The notes: generated by a model not told the origin, from the letters alone. DNA of 64,000 bases from Pseudomonas khorasanensis (GCF_014268505.2 NZ_JABWQP020000004.1:310001-374000); one strand, 5' to 3'; counted from the stretch's first letter, positions 10,033 to 20,240 are shown. Program-made: numbers and translations.

Positions 10033-10911
10033 TTAGCGCCGACGCCCGGTGATGCGCACCCAGCCGTCGCGATTGGCGATCGGGTCGAGATCGAAGTCCT
10101 GCGCATAAGCCGCCGCGACCTCATCGCCCTGTTCGGCGAGGATGCCGGACAGTGCCAGGCGCCCGCCGGGTTTGACCAGGCTGGACAGCTGTGACGCCAG
10201 AGACACCAGCGGGCCGGCCAGAATGTTGGCGACCAGCACGTCAGCCTGAACCTGCGGCAGATCCTCGGGCAGGTACAGCGGGAACAGCTCGTCGGCGATG
10301 TTGTTGCGCCCGGCGTTGTCGCGCGACGCTTCCAGCGCTTGCACGTCGATGTCGGTGCCGACCGCTTCTTTCGCACCGAGCAACAGGGCCGCGATCGCCA
10401 GAATCCCCGAGCCGCAGCCAAAGTCGAGCACATTGCAGCCTTTAAGGTCCTGACCGTCGAGCCATTCCAGGCACAGCGCGGTAGTCGGGTGCGTGCCGGT
10501 GCCGAACGCCAGGCCCGGATCCAGCAGCAGATTGACTGCATCAGGCTCGGGCGCTGCGTGCCAGCTTGGCACGATCCAGAGGCGCTGGCCGAAACGCATC
10601 GGCTCGAAACCGTCCATCCAGCTACGTTCCCAGTCCTGATCTTCGATGACTTCGCTGTGATGCTCGGGCAACGGGCTGCCAGTCAGCAATTCCAGATGGG
10701 CCAGCACCGGTGCAGGTTCGGTGCCGCCCTCGAACAGGGCCAGCAAGTGGGTGTGCGACCACAGCGGCGTGGTGTTGAGTTCCGGTTCGAAGATCGGCTG
10801 ATCTTCTGCGTCCATGAACGTCACCGACACGGCGCCCACTGCAAGGAAAGCATCCTCGTAGGTTTCGGCTTGTTCCGGGGTGATGGCGAGACGGACTTGC
10901 AGCCAAGGCAT
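10033..10911 (-). CDS. prmA: Ribosomal protein L11 methyltransferase
   Basis: PrmA trimethylates ribosomal protein L11 using S-adenosylmethionine. The 292 residues begin [16 protein letters not shown] and contain [13 protein letters not shown], the SAM loop [14 protein letters not shown] and VANILAGPL, all typical. Upstream in-frame codons read through a palindromic repeat and are not coding. The gene heads a likely operon with the zinc-ribbon gene. Confidence 0.97.
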   Translation of the reverse strand: MPWLQVRLAITPEQAETYEDAFLAVGAVSVTFMDAEDQPIFEPELNTTPLWSHTHLLALFEGGTEPAPVLAHLELLTGSPLPEHHSEVIEDQDWERSWMDGFEPMRFGQRLWIVPSWHAAPEPDAVNLLLDPGLAFGTGTHPTTALCLEWLDGQDLKGCNVLDFGCGSGILAIAALLLGAKEAVGTDIDVQALEASRDNAGRNNIADELFPLYLPEDLPQVQADVLVANILAGPLVSLASQLSSLVKPGGRLALSGILAEQGDEVAAAYAQDFDLDPIANRDGWVRITGRRR

Positions 10912-11036
10912 GGCGAGCACCTTTGAAAAATATGATTGCAGCCTAGCGGCCAGCGAGAAGCGCGCAAGTTTACGCGACCGCGCAGGGTTTGTGGGAGCTG
11001 CATTTGTAGCGCAGATGTTGAGCGAAGCGTGGAACC

Positions 11037-11125
11037 TGTGGGAGCGAGCCTGCTCGCGAATGCGGTGGGTCAGCAATGAAGGTGGCGACTGGCACGGCCT
11101 CTTCGCGAGCAGGCTCGCTCCCACA
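11037..11125. repeat. Paired REP (GTGGGAGCGAGC family)
   Basis: Inverted copies of TGTGGGAGCGAGCCTGCTCG lie about 45 bases apart between prmA and accC. A third, single unit starts near 10991. Each unit is itself a short palindrome. Confidence 0.9.
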
Positions 11126-11146
11126 GAGGGGGGACCTGCAGATGCA

Positions 11147-11172
11147 ACAAAGCCGCCCGAAGGCGGCTTTGT
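11147..11172 (-). terminator. Terminator behind accC
   Basis: A perfect 11-bp stem, ACAAAGCCGCC with its complement, closes on a four-base loop; on the - strand the loop is TTCG. It lies 17 bases after the accC stop and ends the aroQ-accB-accC transcript. Confidence 0.85.
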
Positions 11173-11189
11173 CAGGTGCGGGCTGAAGC

Positions 11190-12548
11190 TTAGTGCTTTT
11201 CGCCAGCCAGCTTGTGCTCGAGGTAGTGAATGTTCACGCCCCCTTTGCAGAAGCCTTCGTCACGAACCAGATCACGGTGCAGCGGGATATTGGTCTTGAT
11301 CCCGTCAACCACGATTTCGTCCAGGGCGTTGCGCATGCGTGCCATGGCTTCGTCGCGGGTGGCGCCGTAGGTGATCAGCTTGCCGATCAGCGAGTCGTAG
11401 TTCGGCGGAACCGCATAACCGCTGTACAGGTGCGAATCGACGCGAACGCCGTTGCCGCCCGGGGCGTGGAAATGCTTGACCGTGCCAGGGCTCGGCATGA
11501 AGGTTTTCGGGTCTTCAGCGTTGATCCGGCATTCCAGCGAGTGACCGCGGATAACCACGTCATCCTGAGTGAACGACAGCTTGTTGCCAGCGGCGATGCT
11601 GAGCATCTCCTTGACGATGTCGATACCGGTGACCATTTCCGAAACCGGGTGCTCCACCTGAACACGGGTGTTCATTTCGATGAAGTAGAAACGGCCGTTC
11701 TCGTAAAGGAACTCGAACGTGCCGGCGCCACGGTAACCGATGTCGATGCACGCCTTGACGCAGCGAGCCAGCACTTCCTGGCGCGCCTGCTCGTCGATGC
11801 CCGGTGCCGGCGCTTCTTCGAGAACCTTCTGGTGGCGGCGCTGCAGCGAGCAGTCGCGGTCGCCCAGATGGATGGCGTGGCCCTGGCCGTCGGACAGCAC
11901 TTGCACTTCGACGTGGCGTGGATTGGTCAGGAATTTTTCCAGATAGACCATCGGGTTGCCGAACGCCGCGCCTGCTTCGGAGCGGGTCAGTTTCGCCGAG
12001 GCGATCAGGTCTTCTTCCTTGTGCACCACGCGCATGCCGCGACCACCACCGCCACCGGCGGCCTTGATGATCACCGGATAGCCGACTTCACGACCGATGC
12101 GCAGCGCCGTTTCTTCGTCTTCCGGCAGCGGGCCGTCAGAGCCTGGAACGGTTGGCACGCCGGCTTCGATCATCGCGTGCTTGGCCGACACCTTGTCACC
12201 CATCAGGCGGATGGTGTCGGCTTTCGGACCGATGAAGGCAAAGCCGGAGTTCTCGACCTGCTCGGCAAAATCGGCGTTTTCCGCGAGGAAACCGTAGCCT
12301 GGGTGAATGGCGGTAGCGCCGGTCACTTCAGCTGCCGCGATAATGGCCGGGATGTGCAGGTAAGAGTGCGTGGCGGAGGCCGGACCGATGCAGACGGATT
12401 CGTCTGCCAGACCCAGGTGCATCAGCTCTTTGTCGGCCTTGGAGTAAACGGCGACGGTCTTGATGCCCATCTCTTTGCAGGCACGCAGAATCCGCAGGGC
12501 GATCTCACCGCGGTTAGCGATCAGAACTTTTTCCAACTTCGCAGTCAT
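11190..12548 (-). CDS. accC: Acetyl-CoA carboxylase, biotin carboxylase
   Basis: AccC carboxylates the biotin on AccB with bicarbonate and ATP, the first committed step of fatty acid synthesis. The start [19 protein letters not shown] at 12548 has a GGAGAG signal. ATP-grasp features are clear: [45 protein letters not shown] and [14 protein letters not shown]. At 452 residues it has the family length. It follows accB by 17 bases, the usual accBC pair. Confidence 0.98.
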   Translation of the reverse strand: MTAKLEKVLIANRGEIALRILRACKEMGIKTVAVYSKADKELMHLGLADESVCIGPASATHSYLHIPAIIAAAEVTGATAIHPGYGFLAENADFAEQVENSGFAFIGPKADTIRLMGDKVSAKHAMIEAGVPTVPGSDGPLPEDEETALRIGREVGYPVIIKAAGGGGGRGMRVVHKEEDLIASAKLTRSEAGAAFGNPMVYLEKFLTNPRHVEVQVLSDGQGHAIHLGDRDCSLQRRHQKVLEEAPAPGIDEQARQEVLARCVKACIDIGYRGAGTFEFLYENGRFYFIEMNTRVQVEHPVSEMVTGIDIVKEMLSIAAGNKLSFTQDDVVIRGHSLECRINAEDPKTFMPSPGTVKHFHAPGGNGVRVDSHLYSGYAVPPNYDSLIGKLITYGATRDEAMARMRNALDEIVVDGIKTNIPLHRDLVRDEGFCKGGVNIHYLEHKLAGEKH

Positions 12549-12565
12549 CAAAGGCTCTCCGCGGT

Positions 12566-13024
12566 TCAAACGATGGTGAACAGCGGTTGGTCGTACTCAA
12601 CCGGCTGGCCGTCTTCGACGAGGATGGACTCGATCACACCGCTGGTTTCAGCTTCGATGTGGTTCATCATCTTCATGGCTTCGACGATGCACAGAGTGTC
12701 GCCTTTCTTCACGGTCTGGCCGACTTCAACGAAGGACGGCGAAGTTGGCGAAGATTTGCGGTAGAAGGTGCCAACCATTGGCGAACGGGCAACGGTGCCG
12801 TTCAGCGCTGGCGCAGCAGCGGCAACCGGGGCAGCGGCAGCGACTGGAGCCGCAGCCGGGGCAGCGGCCGGAGCCTGCATCGGTGCTGGCGCGTAGTACT
12901 GCTGAGCCGGGGTCTTGCTGTGACGACTGATGCGTACGGACTCTTCGCCTTCCTTGATCTCCAGCTCGTCGATGCCGGACTCTTCCAGCAATTCGATCAG
13001 TTTCTTGACTTTACGGATATCCAT
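12566..13024 (-). CDS. accB: Biotin carboxyl carrier protein
   Basis: It carries the biotin that shuttles CO2 in acetyl-CoA carboxylase. The N-terminal part ([16 protein letters not shown]) is followed by a Pro/Ala-rich linker (about 40-75) and the biotinyl domain with EAMKMM, whose Lys is the biotin site. The 152 residues are typical. It is placed between aroQ and accC on one transcript. Confidence 0.98.
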   Translation of the reverse strand: MDIRKVKKLIELLEESGIDELEIKEGEESVRISRHSKTPAQQYYAPAPMQAPAAAPAAAPVAAAAPVAAAAPALNGTVARSPMVGTFYRKSSPTSPSFVEVGQTVKKGDTLCIVEAMKMMNHIEAETSGVIESILVEDGQPVEYDQPLFTIV

Positions 13025-13048
13025 GAATCATCAACTCCCAAGGGTCGG

Positions 13049-13504
13049 TCAGGGGCGTATAGCTTGTTGTTCAAGCTGCTCTAGTGCGGCCTCCAGGGCC
13101 AGTCGGTAACCGCTGGCGCCAAGGCCGCAGATCACTCCTACCGCTACGTCAGAGAAGTAAGAGTGATGGCGGAAAGGTTCGCGTTTGTGCACGTTGGACA
13201 GATGCACTTCGATGAATGGGATGCTCACTCCCAGCAGCGCGTCACGTAATGCAACACTTGTATGTGTAAAAGCGGCCGGATTGATCAGGATGAAGTCCAC
13301 GCCTTCATCGCGTGCAGCGTGGATGCGATCGATCAATTCGTACTCGGCGTTGCTTTGCAGATGCAGCAGATGATGGCCCGCGTCACGGGCGCGGCGTTCC
13401 AGGTCCTGATTGATCTGCGCCAGCGTCGTCGACCCGTAGGTTCCCGGTTCGCGGGTGCCGAGCAGGTTCAGGTTGGGGCCGTGAAGCACCAGTAGGGTCG
13501 CCAT
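13049..13504 (-). CDS. aroQ: Type II 3-dehydroquinate dehydratase
   Basis: AroQ converts 3-dehydroquinate to 3-dehydroshikimate in the shikimate pathway. The start [16 protein letters not shown] has an AAGGA signal eight bases upstream, preferred over a start seven codons earlier. [15 protein letters not shown] and [17 protein letters not shown] are the family's substrate-site segments. It is the first gene of the aroQ-accB-accC unit, an order also known in other Pseudomonas. Confidence 0.96.
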   Translation of the reverse strand: MATLLVLHGPNLNLLGTREPGTYGSTTLAQINQDLERRARDAGHHLLHLQSNAEYELIDRIHAARDEGVDFILINPAAFTHTSVALRDALLGVSIPFIEVHLSNVHKREPFRHHSYFSDVAVGVICGLGASGYRLALEAALEQLEQQAIRP

Positions 13505-13622
13505 CTGCGTTGTCCTTGTTATCAATGAGCAGTCGTCAGAACCCGGCGACTATGCCGCAAAGCCTTTATGACTGTCCAGTTCCATGCAATAGCCGGCACG
13601 ATGGGCGATGTTTGCGCGAAAT

Positions 13623-13652
13623 ATGTGACCGGGTGACCTAATCCGGTCACAT
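13623..13652. other. Inverted repeat upstream of aroQ
   Basis: ATGTGACCGG and its complement CCGGTCACAT flank ten bases, 119 bases before the aroQ start. There is no T-run, so a terminator is unlikely; it could be an operator for the aroQ-accBC unit. No regulator is assigned. Confidence 0.4.
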
Positions 13653-13667
13653 GCGATGACAGCGCGG

Positions 13668-13744
13668 CCGCCTTCGCGAGCAGGCTCGCTCCCACAAGGT
13701 GACTGCAATTTCGATGGTGGGAGCTCGCCTGCTCGCGAAGGCGG
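13668..13744. repeat. Paired REP
   Basis: Inverted copies of the GTGGGAGC/GCTCGCGAAGGCGG unit lie between aroQ and the chemoreceptor gene; the second copy carries a small variant (GGGAGCTCGCC). It ends a few bases before the chemoreceptor stop. Confidence 0.85.
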
Positions 13745-13748
13745 GTTG

Positions 13749-15695
13749 TCAGACGCGGAAGGCCTGAACTGCTGTGTGCAACTGTCCGCCGAGTATCATC
13801 AGGTTTTCGCCCTGTTCGCGCCCCTGACCGATGCGCAGCAAGTTATCCCCGCCCAATTGGTGAATCCGCTCGCTGTGGTCGCGAATCTCGCTGACGGCGC
13901 CGCTCTGCTGAGCGGTGACATCGGCGATGCGAATGGCCGTGTCTGAAATGGTCTGGATCGCGCCGACAATCTTGTCCAGCGCACCGTCCGCCGCTTGGGC
14001 CTGACTGGCCGTGGCTTCGGCGTGTTCGACTTGCGCGCGCATGCCTTCGACCGATTGCCGGGCGGCGGTCTGCAGGCCGGCGATCAAGGTTTGAATTTCG
14101 GCGGTGGCCCCGGCGGTGCGTTGTGCCAGGGAGCGCACTTCCTCGGCCACCACCGCAAAACCACGGCCCATTTCCCCGGCGCGGGCCGCTTCGATCGCGG
14201 CGTTCAAGGCCAGCAGGTTGGTCTGGTCGGCGATCGAGCGAATCACCGTCAGCACACCGCCGATAGTCGCTGACTCTTCAGCCAGGTGTTCGATCATCTG
14301 CGCGTTGCTCTGGACTTCGCCGACCAGGGCATGCAGTCCGGTAAGGCTCTGGCCAATGACAGTCTGGCCATGCTCCACGGCCAGCCCGGCGTGGCGGCTG
14401 GCGTCGGCCGCCTGACGAGCATCGCCCGCGACTTGCTGAATGGTCGCCTCGAGCTCGCCGAGCGAGTCGCGGATCAAAGCGGTATCGCCGGCCTGATGCT
14501 CGGCGCCGCTGTGCAGCTCGTTGCTCAGTTCAGCCAGGGTGCGGCTGCTGCCCGCCACTTGCTCGGCGTTGCCGCGGATCGTGCCGACCAGATCCACCAG
14601 GTAGGCACGCAGGCGATTGAGCGAAGACTGAATGTCATGCAGTTCACGGTTGGTCTTGCCCAGCTGAATGTCGCGGCTGAAGTCACCCTCGGCCCAGGTG
14701 GACAGCGCAGGCGCAAGGTGGGTCAGGGTTCGGGCCAGGCGTCGCTGCAAGGTATCGATCAGCAGAGCGATCAGCAGGATCAGGCCGATCATCACGCCTT
14801 GCATCAGGCGTACTTCGCTTTGGATCTGCCCGTGCTGGGCTCGCACCACCGGTTCCAGGCCGGCGATGGCTTGTTGCACGGTGGCAATTTTTTCGTAAGC
14901 GGCAGCGCTTAGGCTGGCGCGCTTCTGGATCTGATCGCGGGTGCGCGCCAGTTCCGCCGGATAGCGGCCCAGCAAGCTGTTCAGTTCGCGCTTGAGACCG
15001 ACGCCGGCGTCCTCGGCGGCGGCTTTTTCAGTGTTCTCGATGCCCATCATCGCGGCGAAATCGTCGCTGTTCGACTCGCTGCTCGCGACCACGCCGAGCA
15101 AGGGCAGGGCATCGATTGCCTGCGCCTGAGTGCGCATGTTGCTCACCTCGCGCTCGACGTCGGCGGCCAGTTCACTGCGTCCGCTGCTGACCAGTTTTTC
15201 CCGGGCCAGCGACAGTTTGCCCAAATGCTGCGACGCGACAAGCAGCGGCGTCAGATACGCTGCATTACAATTGGCGTAAATGCTGAGCTGATCGAGGCTG
15301 GCGCCCAATTCGCGTTCGGCTTGCAACAACAACGCTTGCGGATCGCCCGCCAATTTACCTGCGGCGAGCAGATCGGTTTTGCTGAATTGCTCCAGACCCG
15401 ACAGGCTCGGGCGCAGCGTGTCGGCCAAAGCCTGGGGCAACTCGTCCAGTTGCTTCTGTACGCTTTCGATGGCCTGAGTGGCGCTGCTCAAGCGCAACGC
15501 GTCGCCGCTGGCGAGGTAGTCCTCGATATTGCGCGCGACGTCGTTCTGGAATTGTTGCGACAGCCCCAGGTATCGCTCCATTAACAAATAGGGGCGTTCG
15601 AGGGCTTTTTGCGACCACCACAGCGTCGCGCCGAGGGCCACACAGACGGCGACCAGCAGCAAAGTGTTGAGATTGGTGAGCAACTTCAGGCGCAT
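13749..15695 (-). CDS. Methyl-accepting chemotaxis protein (CtpL-like)
   Basis: A transmembrane chemoreceptor. TM1 is at about 7-25, then a long all-helical periplasmic domain to about 300, TM2 ([14 protein letters not shown]), HAMP and a signalling domain with the conserved hairpin tip ([20 protein letters not shown]). No CheR-binding pentapeptide is at the C-terminus. The position beside the gcbA-like gene matches the P. aeruginosa phosphate receptor CtpL, but ligand specificity cannot be read from sequence. The ATG at 15695 was chosen over an upstream TTG. It lies 51 bases behind the cyclase gene and is probably co-transcribed with it. Confidence 0.85.
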   Translation of the reverse strand: MRLKLLTNLNTLLLVAVCVALGATLWWSQKALERPYLLMERYLGLSQQFQNDVARNIEDYLASGDALRLSSATQAIESVQKQLDELPQALADTLRPSLSGLEQFSKTDLLAAGKLAGDPQALLLQAERELGASLDQLSIYANCNAAYLTPLLVASQHLGKLSLAREKLVSSGRSELAADVEREVSNMRTQAQAIDALPLLGVVASSESNSDDFAAMMGIENTEKAAAEDAGVGLKRELNSLLGRYPAELARTRDQIQKRASLSAAAYEKIATVQQAIAGLEPVVRAQHGQIQSEVRLMQGVMIGLILLIALLIDTLQRRLARTLTHLAPALSTWAEGDFSRDIQLGKTNRELHDIQSSLNRLRAYLVDLVGTIRGNAEQVAGSSRTLAELSNELHSGAEHQAGDTALIRDSLGELEATIQQVAGDARQAADASRHAGLAVEHGQTVIGQSLTGLHALVGEVQSNAQMIEHLAEESATIGGVLTVIRSIADQTNLLALNAAIEAARAGEMGRGFAVVAEEVRSLAQRTAGATAEIQTLIAGLQTAARQSVEGMRAQVEHAEATASQAQAADGALDKIVGAIQTISDTAIRIADVTAQQSGAVSEIRDHSERIHQLGGDNLLRIGQGREQGENLMILGGQLHTAVQAFRV

Positions 15696-15746
15696 GACGG
15701 CTACCAACGGCAGAAATGGTAAGCGCCTGAATTTATTGCGGTTCTG

Positions 15747-17417
15747 TTACAGGGTTATGACCGAATCAGTGGATTCCGATGAAAAAGTGGCACTTTGCTT
15801 TGAGTGTCGCGCGGCCTGCACACGATTTCGCCCGGCCCCTTTGGCTCGGTACAGCGCCTCGTCGGCCTGGCTGGCCATCATCAGGCTGTCGGAATCGTCG
15901 CTCATCTCCACCACTCCGGCGCTGAACGTGCACCACAGATCCTGTGGCTGCGCCGGGTAATGAATTTCGGCGAAACGCTGGCGAATCTCGTCGAGCACTT
16001 TGTGCGCCGAGTCGATGTCCGTGTCCGGCATGACGATGGCGAACTCTTCGCCGCCGTAACGGCCAATGAAATCGGTCTTGCGCAAACGCTGTTTGAGAAA
16101 CAGCGCCAGGCTCTTGATCACGCGATCGCCCATCGGATGGCCGTGGCTGTCGTTGACCCGTTTGAAGTGATCGATATCAAGCATCGCAAAGCTCAGCGGC
16201 TTGCTCTCGCGGCGGGCGCGGAAGGAGCAATCCTCGAGCAATTGCAGGATGTGTGTGTGGTTGTACAGGCCGGTGAGGCTGTCGCGAACCATTCGCGCTT
16301 TGAGATTGCGCGCCCGCGCCGCACGGTTACGCACGGTGGTGATCAGGTGCCGGGGCTTGATCGGCTTGGTCAGAAAGTCATCGCCGCCCTCGCTCATGGC
16401 GTCGAGTTGCTTGTCCAGATCGTCCTCGGCCGACAGGTAAATGATCGGCACGCTGACGTAGCGGTCGTTGTGACGGATTACCTTGGCCAGCTCGGTGCCC
16501 GTGCAGGCCGGCATGTACATGTCGAGAATGATCAAGTCCGGCTGAAAATCTGCCAGCTCGGCCATTGCCTGGATCGGCTCGATCAAGGTGCGGGTGACGA
16601 TCCCGGCGCTGTTGAGCAGACGCTCGGTGTGCAAGGCCTGGGCGCGCGAGTCGTCGATGATCAGCACTTTATAAGGCTCGTACTGGGCGACACAGGTCAG
16701 CACTTCGATCTTCTCCAGCAGGCTCGACGCTTCGAGGGTGCCGGTGAGGAATTCCTGGCCGCCAGCGCGTACGGCGGCGAGACGGGTCGGCGTGTCGGTT
16801 TCGTGCAGGCTGAAGAACAGCAGCGGCAGGGGCTCTTCCAGACCGACCTGGGCCTGGGCGGCGAGTTGGAGGCCGATCCCCGGGCCGCTGAAATCCACGT
16901 CCATGACAATGGCGGCGGGCAGGCGCTCGACCATCGATGAACGAAATGCCGCAACGCTGTCCAGTGCCTGAGCGCTCAACCCGAAAAACTCCAGTTGCTT
17001 GGCCAGTCGTTCGCCGCGGTCGTGATCCTGCAACATCACATAAATCGGTTTGCGCAGCGGCGGGAGGAAGGTCTGGTCGAGCTGGTCGCCGTGGCGCAGG
17101 CCGGTGCGCGACAAACGCTGCATCAAACGGTTGAGCTCGGTGATAAGGCCGCTGCTCAGGCGCCCGCGGTTGGCGTCCACCGCTTGCAGCGACTGGCTGA
17201 TGTGGTGCGCCAGCTGCGTGTGTTCCGGCTGTTCGAAACGCTCGGCGAAACGCAGCAGGCGCAGATTCGCCTCGCTCAGTTCGGCGAGATCCACGGTGGA
17301 CCACTCACTGCGTTGCAGGCGCTGCCATATCTCAAGAATCTGACGGGCCTGATGAATTACCCGCTGGGCAAAGTGGTGCTTGAGACGCTCACGGCTGGGG
17401 TCTTCTGGCTCGGTCAT
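15747..17417 (-). CDS. gcbA: Diguanylate cyclase response regulator, GcbA-like
   Basis: It makes cyclic di-GMP, which favours attachment. The order is an N-terminal helical part, a degenerate receiver (about 125-235, LQDHDRG and VMDVDFSG, lacking the usual acidic pair and Lys), a canonical receiver (IIDDSRA, ILDMYMP, TKPIKP), and a GGDEF domain with GGEEF. The inhibitory I-site RKTD lies five residues before it, so product feedback is expected. The layout and the location beside the chemoreceptor and DUF2333 genes match GcbA of P. fluorescens and P. aeruginosa. Confidence 0.88.
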   Translation of the reverse strand: MTEPEDPSRERLKHHFAQRVIHQARQILEIWQRLQRSEWSTVDLAELSEANLRLLRFAERFEQPEHTQLAHHISQSLQAVDANRGRLSSGLITELNRLMQRLSRTGLRHGDQLDQTFLPPLRKPIYVMLQDHDRGERLAKQLEFFGLSAQALDSVAAFRSSMVERLPAAIVMDVDFSGPGIGLQLAAQAQVGLEEPLPLLFFSLHETDTPTRLAAVRAGGQEFLTGTLEASSLLEKIEVLTCVAQYEPYKVLIIDDSRAQALHTERLLNSAGIVTRTLIEPIQAMAELADFQPDLIILDMYMPACTGTELAKVIRHNDRYVSVPIIYLSAEDDLDKQLDAMSEGGDDFLTKPIKPRHLITTVRNRAARARNLKARMVRDSLTGLYNHTHILQLLEDCSFRARRESKPLSFAMLDIDHFKRVNDSHGHPMGDRVIKSLALFLKQRLRKTDFIGRYGGEEFAIVMPDTDIDSAHKVLDEIRQRFAEIHYPAQPQDLWCTFSAGVVEMSDDSDSLMMASQADEALYRAKGAGRNRVQAARHSKQSATFSSESTDSVITL

Positions 17418-17832
17418 ATCCTGACTACTAGTTAGGGTGCATGCTGAGATCGACTGGTGGCTCTATGCTAGCACCTCTTTTCCCTTAGACGAGTGTCGTA
17501 CGTCAATAATCTGCTGGGCGACACGATTCAGTTTCTGACCGGGCGGTCTGGTGTGACCCCGCGCGCAACGCTTGAACGCCCGTTGTTGTTGCAGTTATGG
17601 GTAAGGAGAGCCTCGGGACCGTCGGCGTTTTCAACGGAGTCAGGTGTATCAGCTAATGTTGTTTTCTTTCAACGGGCGTCGATGCTCGCATCAGGGAAAC
17701 CCCTAGATCGCCGCGAGCGTCATTGGCTCAAATGATTTGCGGCTTATCGTTGCCGGCGGGTGCCAGGCCTTGGCACGTTGTTGTATGGTTGTGGTCGAAC
17801 CGTTGAACCCAAGTGATTGAAAGGATATCGCC
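17418..17832. other. Divergent intergenic region
   Basis: 415 bases between two divergent genes. I see no credible gene; the small open frame at 17493-17735 lacks a start signal and family. Promoters for both sides must lie here, but no clear -10/-35 pair could be fixed. An AAGGAT ribosome binding site precedes the right-hand gene. Confidence 0.5.
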
Positions 17833-18900
17833 ATGCTGGACTGGAAAAACCGCGCGGGCAGCGCGCCTGAACGCGCCGCCGAGCCCAAGTCGGCCACCCG
17901 CAGTTATGTGGGTGGATTGCTGTTCAGCCGCGCGCTGGCCACGCTGGTCGGCCTTTATCTGCTGGTGACCATTGCCCTGGGCTGGTACTGGAGCCAGGAG
18001 CCGGAACTGTTTCCCGTGGCGCAAAACGCTCAAGTGGCGGCCGAGAAAGAAGGCAAGCAGATGGTGGTCGGTTACACCACGGTCGAAACCCTCAAGACCG
18101 TTGCCGGCACCTTGCTCAACAAGCCCGGCGGTTATATCTCCAACGATCGATTCCCGCCGGGCCTGTGGATGGATAACACGCCGAGCTGGGAATATGGCGT
18201 GTTGGTACAGGTGCGTGACCTGACCCGTGCGCTGCGCAAAGATTTCGCCCGTTCGCAATCGCAGTCGGCCGAAGACGCCGATCTCGCCAAGGCCGAACCG
18301 CGTTTCAACTTCGACAACAAGAGCTGGGTGCTGCCTTCCAGCGAGTCGGAGTATCAGGAAGGCATCAATTCCCTGAGCCGTTATCAATCGCGCCTGTCTG
18401 ATCCCAATCAGAAAAACGCTCTGTTCTACGCACGCGCCGACAACCTGAACAACTGGCTGGGCGACGTCGGCACCCGTCTCGGTTCGCTGTCGCAACGACT
18501 GTCGGCCAGTGTCGGTCGGGTCAAGCTCAACACCGCGCTGAAGACCGAGGTTCCAGCGGTCGGCGAAGTGCCGCAGGTTGACGAAGAAGTGGTTGAAACC
18601 CCATGGATGCAGATCGACAACGTGTTCTACGAAGCACGCGGTCAGGCCTGGGCGCTGTCGCATCTGCTGCGCGCCATTGAAGTCGACTTCGCGGATGTAC
18701 TGGCGAAGAAAAACGCGACGGTCAGCGTGCGCCAGATCATCCGTGAACTGGAGGCTTCGCAGGAGCCGGTCTGGAGCCCGATGATTCTCAATGGCAGCGG
18801 TTTCGGCGTTCTGGCGAACCACTCGCTGGTCATGGCCAACTATATTTCCCGGGCTAACGCTGCCGTGATCGATTTGCGCCAGTTGCTCAATCAGGGCTGA
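17833..18900 (+). CDS. DUF2333 family membrane protein
   Basis: The 355-residue protein has a short cytosolic N-terminus, one membrane helix (about 36-55, ALATLVGLYLLVTIALGWY) and a large presumably periplasmic part. Its C-terminal half contains conserved aromatic and acidic segments such as PWMQIDNVFYEARGQAWALS. The family is common in Pseudomonas, with unknown function. The start has an AAGGAT signal. The NUDIX gene follows after three bases, suggesting one transcript. Confidence 0.85.
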   Translation: MLDWKNRAGSAPERAAEPKSATRSYVGGLLFSRALATLVGLYLLVTIALGWYWSQEPELFPVAQNAQVAAEKEGKQMVVGYTTVETLKTVAGTLLNKPGGYISNDRFPPGLWMDNTPSWEYGVLVQVRDLTRALRKDFARSQSQSAEDADLAKAEPRFNFDNKSWVLPSSESEYQEGINSLSRYQSRLSDPNQKNALFYARADNLNNWLGDVGTRLGSLSQRLSASVGRVKLNTALKTEVPAVGEVPQVDEEVVETPWMQIDNVFYEARGQAWALSHLLRAIEVDFADVLAKKNATVSVRQIIRELEASQEPVWSPMILNGSGFGVLANHSLVMANYISRANAAVIDLRQLLNQG

Positions 18901-18903
18901 AGC

Positions 18904-19461
18904 ATGGACCAACAAGCCAGAGAGGCCGAGCACCGCGCCGCGTCGGATGCCGAACAGATCGCCTGGGTCGACGAGCAGGACAACCTGCTCGGCGTCCTGG
19001 TGCGCTCTGATCTTCGCGACCGCGGGCTGATCGGCCGTGGCACTTACATCATGCTGTTCAACTCTGCCGGTGAGCTTTGCGTCCACCGGCGTACCTTGAG
19101 CAAGGCGATTTACCCCGGTTACTGGGATGTCGCCGCAGGCGGCATGGTGCAGGCTGACGAAACCTATGCCGAGTCGGCGGCGCGTGAGCTGGAAGAAGAG
19201 CTGGGCGTGAGCGGCGTGAAGCTGACCGCTCACGACCATTTTTACTTCGAAGACACCGGCAACCGTCTCTGGTGCTCAGCGTTTTCCGCCGTGTGGGACG
19301 GCCCGCTGAAACTGCAGCCGGAAGAAGTCCTCGAGGCGCGATTCATTCCCGTCGAACAGGTCATGCGCGAAATCACCGAAAAGCCATATTGCCCGGACTC
19401 TCTGGCCGCTTTAAAGCGCTATCTCAAGGCGCAGCAAAGCGACGTCGCAAAGAACACATAA
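18904..19461 (+). CDS. NUDIX hydrolase
   Basis: Hydrolyses a nucleoside-diphosphate-linked substrate that is not identifiable here. The NUDIX box fits GX5EX7REUXEEXGU exactly in the stretch starting GGMVQADETYAESAARELEE. Length (185) and the motif VDEQDNLLG near the start resemble YfcD-type NUDIX proteins. The gene directly follows the DUF2333 gene and ends in a terminator. Confidence 0.9.
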   Translation: MDQQAREAEHRAASDAEQIAWVDEQDNLLGVLVRSDLRDRGLIGRGTYIMLFNSAGELCVHRRTLSKAIYPGYWDVAAGGMVQADETYAESAARELEEELGVSGVKLTAHDHFYFEDTGNRLWCSAFSAVWDGPLKLQPEEVLEARFIPVEQVMREITEKPYCPDSLAALKRYLKAQQSDVAKNT

Positions 19462-19468
19462 ATTGGCG

Positions 19469-19497
19469 CCGATTGGCACTTAGCAATCGGGTTTTTT
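19469..19497 (+). terminator. Terminator behind the NUDIX gene
   Basis: CCGATTG (19469-19475) pairs with CAATCGG (19484-19490) and is followed by GTTTTTT, eight bases after the stop codon. Confidence 0.85.
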
Positions 19498-19524
19498 GTC
19501 GTTACACTGCGCGACCTTTTCAAA

Positions 19525-19560
19525 CTGCACCGACCTGCTTCCCCGGAAGCGTCGGTGCAG
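19525..19560 (+). other. Long hairpin upstream of the SUI1 gene
   Basis: A perfect 10-bp stem CTGCACCGAC/GTCGGTGCAG encloses a second stem (GCTTC/GAAGC). There is no T-run, and it lies between the NUDIX terminator and the SUI1 start. It may be a structured 5' leader; TACACT near 19503 could be the -10 of a promoter. Confidence 0.45.
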
Positions 19561-19648
19561 TAGCGCTGCCCCTGCCTGAGTGGGGTTTCGCGGTCGCTGA
19601 CCTTGCCCAAGGTTGCGATCAGTCTTTGTCCTCCCGAGAGGATTGCCG

Positions 19649-20020
19649 GTGGCCAAAAAAGCCGCATCCTTCGCCGCCCTGGGCGGCCTGGTATTTTCCA
19701 CCGACGCAGGTCGTCATTGCCCGGAATGCAGCAAACCGGTGGACGCCTGTATCTGCAAACAAACCTTGATCCCGGCCGGTGACGGCATTGCCCGCGTGCG
19801 TCGTGAAAGCAAAGGGCGTGGCGGCAAGACGGTGACGACCATCACCGGCGTGCCCCTGGCCGAAGACGCGCTCAAGGAGCTGGCGACGACGTTGAAGAAA
19901 CGTTGTGGCACTGGCGGGGCGCTGAAGGACGGCATCATCGAAATCCAGGGCGATCACGTCGAGCTGCTCCTGGCGGAGCTGATCAGGCACGGTTTCAAAG
20001 CAAAGAAGTCCGGCGGCTAG
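19649..20020 (+). CDS. SUI1 (eIF1-like) translation factor
   Basis: A bacterial YciH/SUI1-type protein, related to eIF1; it is thought to act at translation initiation but its bacterial role is poorly fixed. The GTG start (VAKKAASFAALGG) has an AGAGGA signal. A Cys cluster near the N-terminus (CPECSKPVDACICK) could bind metal. The C-terminal SUI1 fold contains KGRGGKTVTTITGV and a final basic tail. 123 residues. It lies upstream of speA, the order also seen in P. aeruginosa. Confidence 0.9.
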   Translation: MAKKAASFAALGGLVFSTDAGRHCPECSKPVDACICKQTLIPAGDGIARVRRESKGRGGKTVTTITGVPLAEDALKELATTLKKRCGTGGALKDGIIEIQGDHVELLLAELIRHGFKAKKSGG

Positions 20021-20024
20021 CAGC

Positions 20025-20161
20025 CTCTGTGAAACCCACCGGCGGCTTGATCCGGCTTCGAGTGATCTCAAATCCGGCATCGTCGCCATGGTTTTCACAG
20101 AGCCTGTTCATGACCGGTTTCTAAACTCCACGCAGTCAGTGCGGTCTACCGCCGCACTGAC
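20025..20161 (+). promoter_or_regulatory. Structured leader upstream of speA
   Basis: Two features lie between the SUI1 and speA genes. CTCTGTGAAACC at 20025 is nearly complementary to GGTTTTCACAGAG ending at 20102. A perfect 10-bp hairpin, GTCAGTGCGG/CCGCACTGAC, spans 20135-20161, about 80 bases before the speA ATG. They may shape mRNA ends or control speA; no known riboswitch was recognised. Confidence 0.4.
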
Positions 20162-20240
20162 GAACCGTCATTTTCATTCTTTAGACTGCGCCGGCCTGAG
20201 TAACAGGCGACGCACTATGACTTCTTTATAGGGGACTTCG

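Noticed and set aside
10912-11124. N-terminal extension of prmA
   Set aside because: The extra codons translate a REP unit (GASLLAK) and precede the conserved MPWLQVRL start.
17776-17796. Sigma-54 type promoter (TGGCACG near 17777)
   Set aside because: The -24-like half is good but no GC stands at the required -12 position.
17728-19239. 503-residue open frame antisense to the DUF2333 and NUDIX genes
   Set aside because: It mirrors the codon pattern of two clear genes on the other strand and has no ribosome binding site or recognisable fold.
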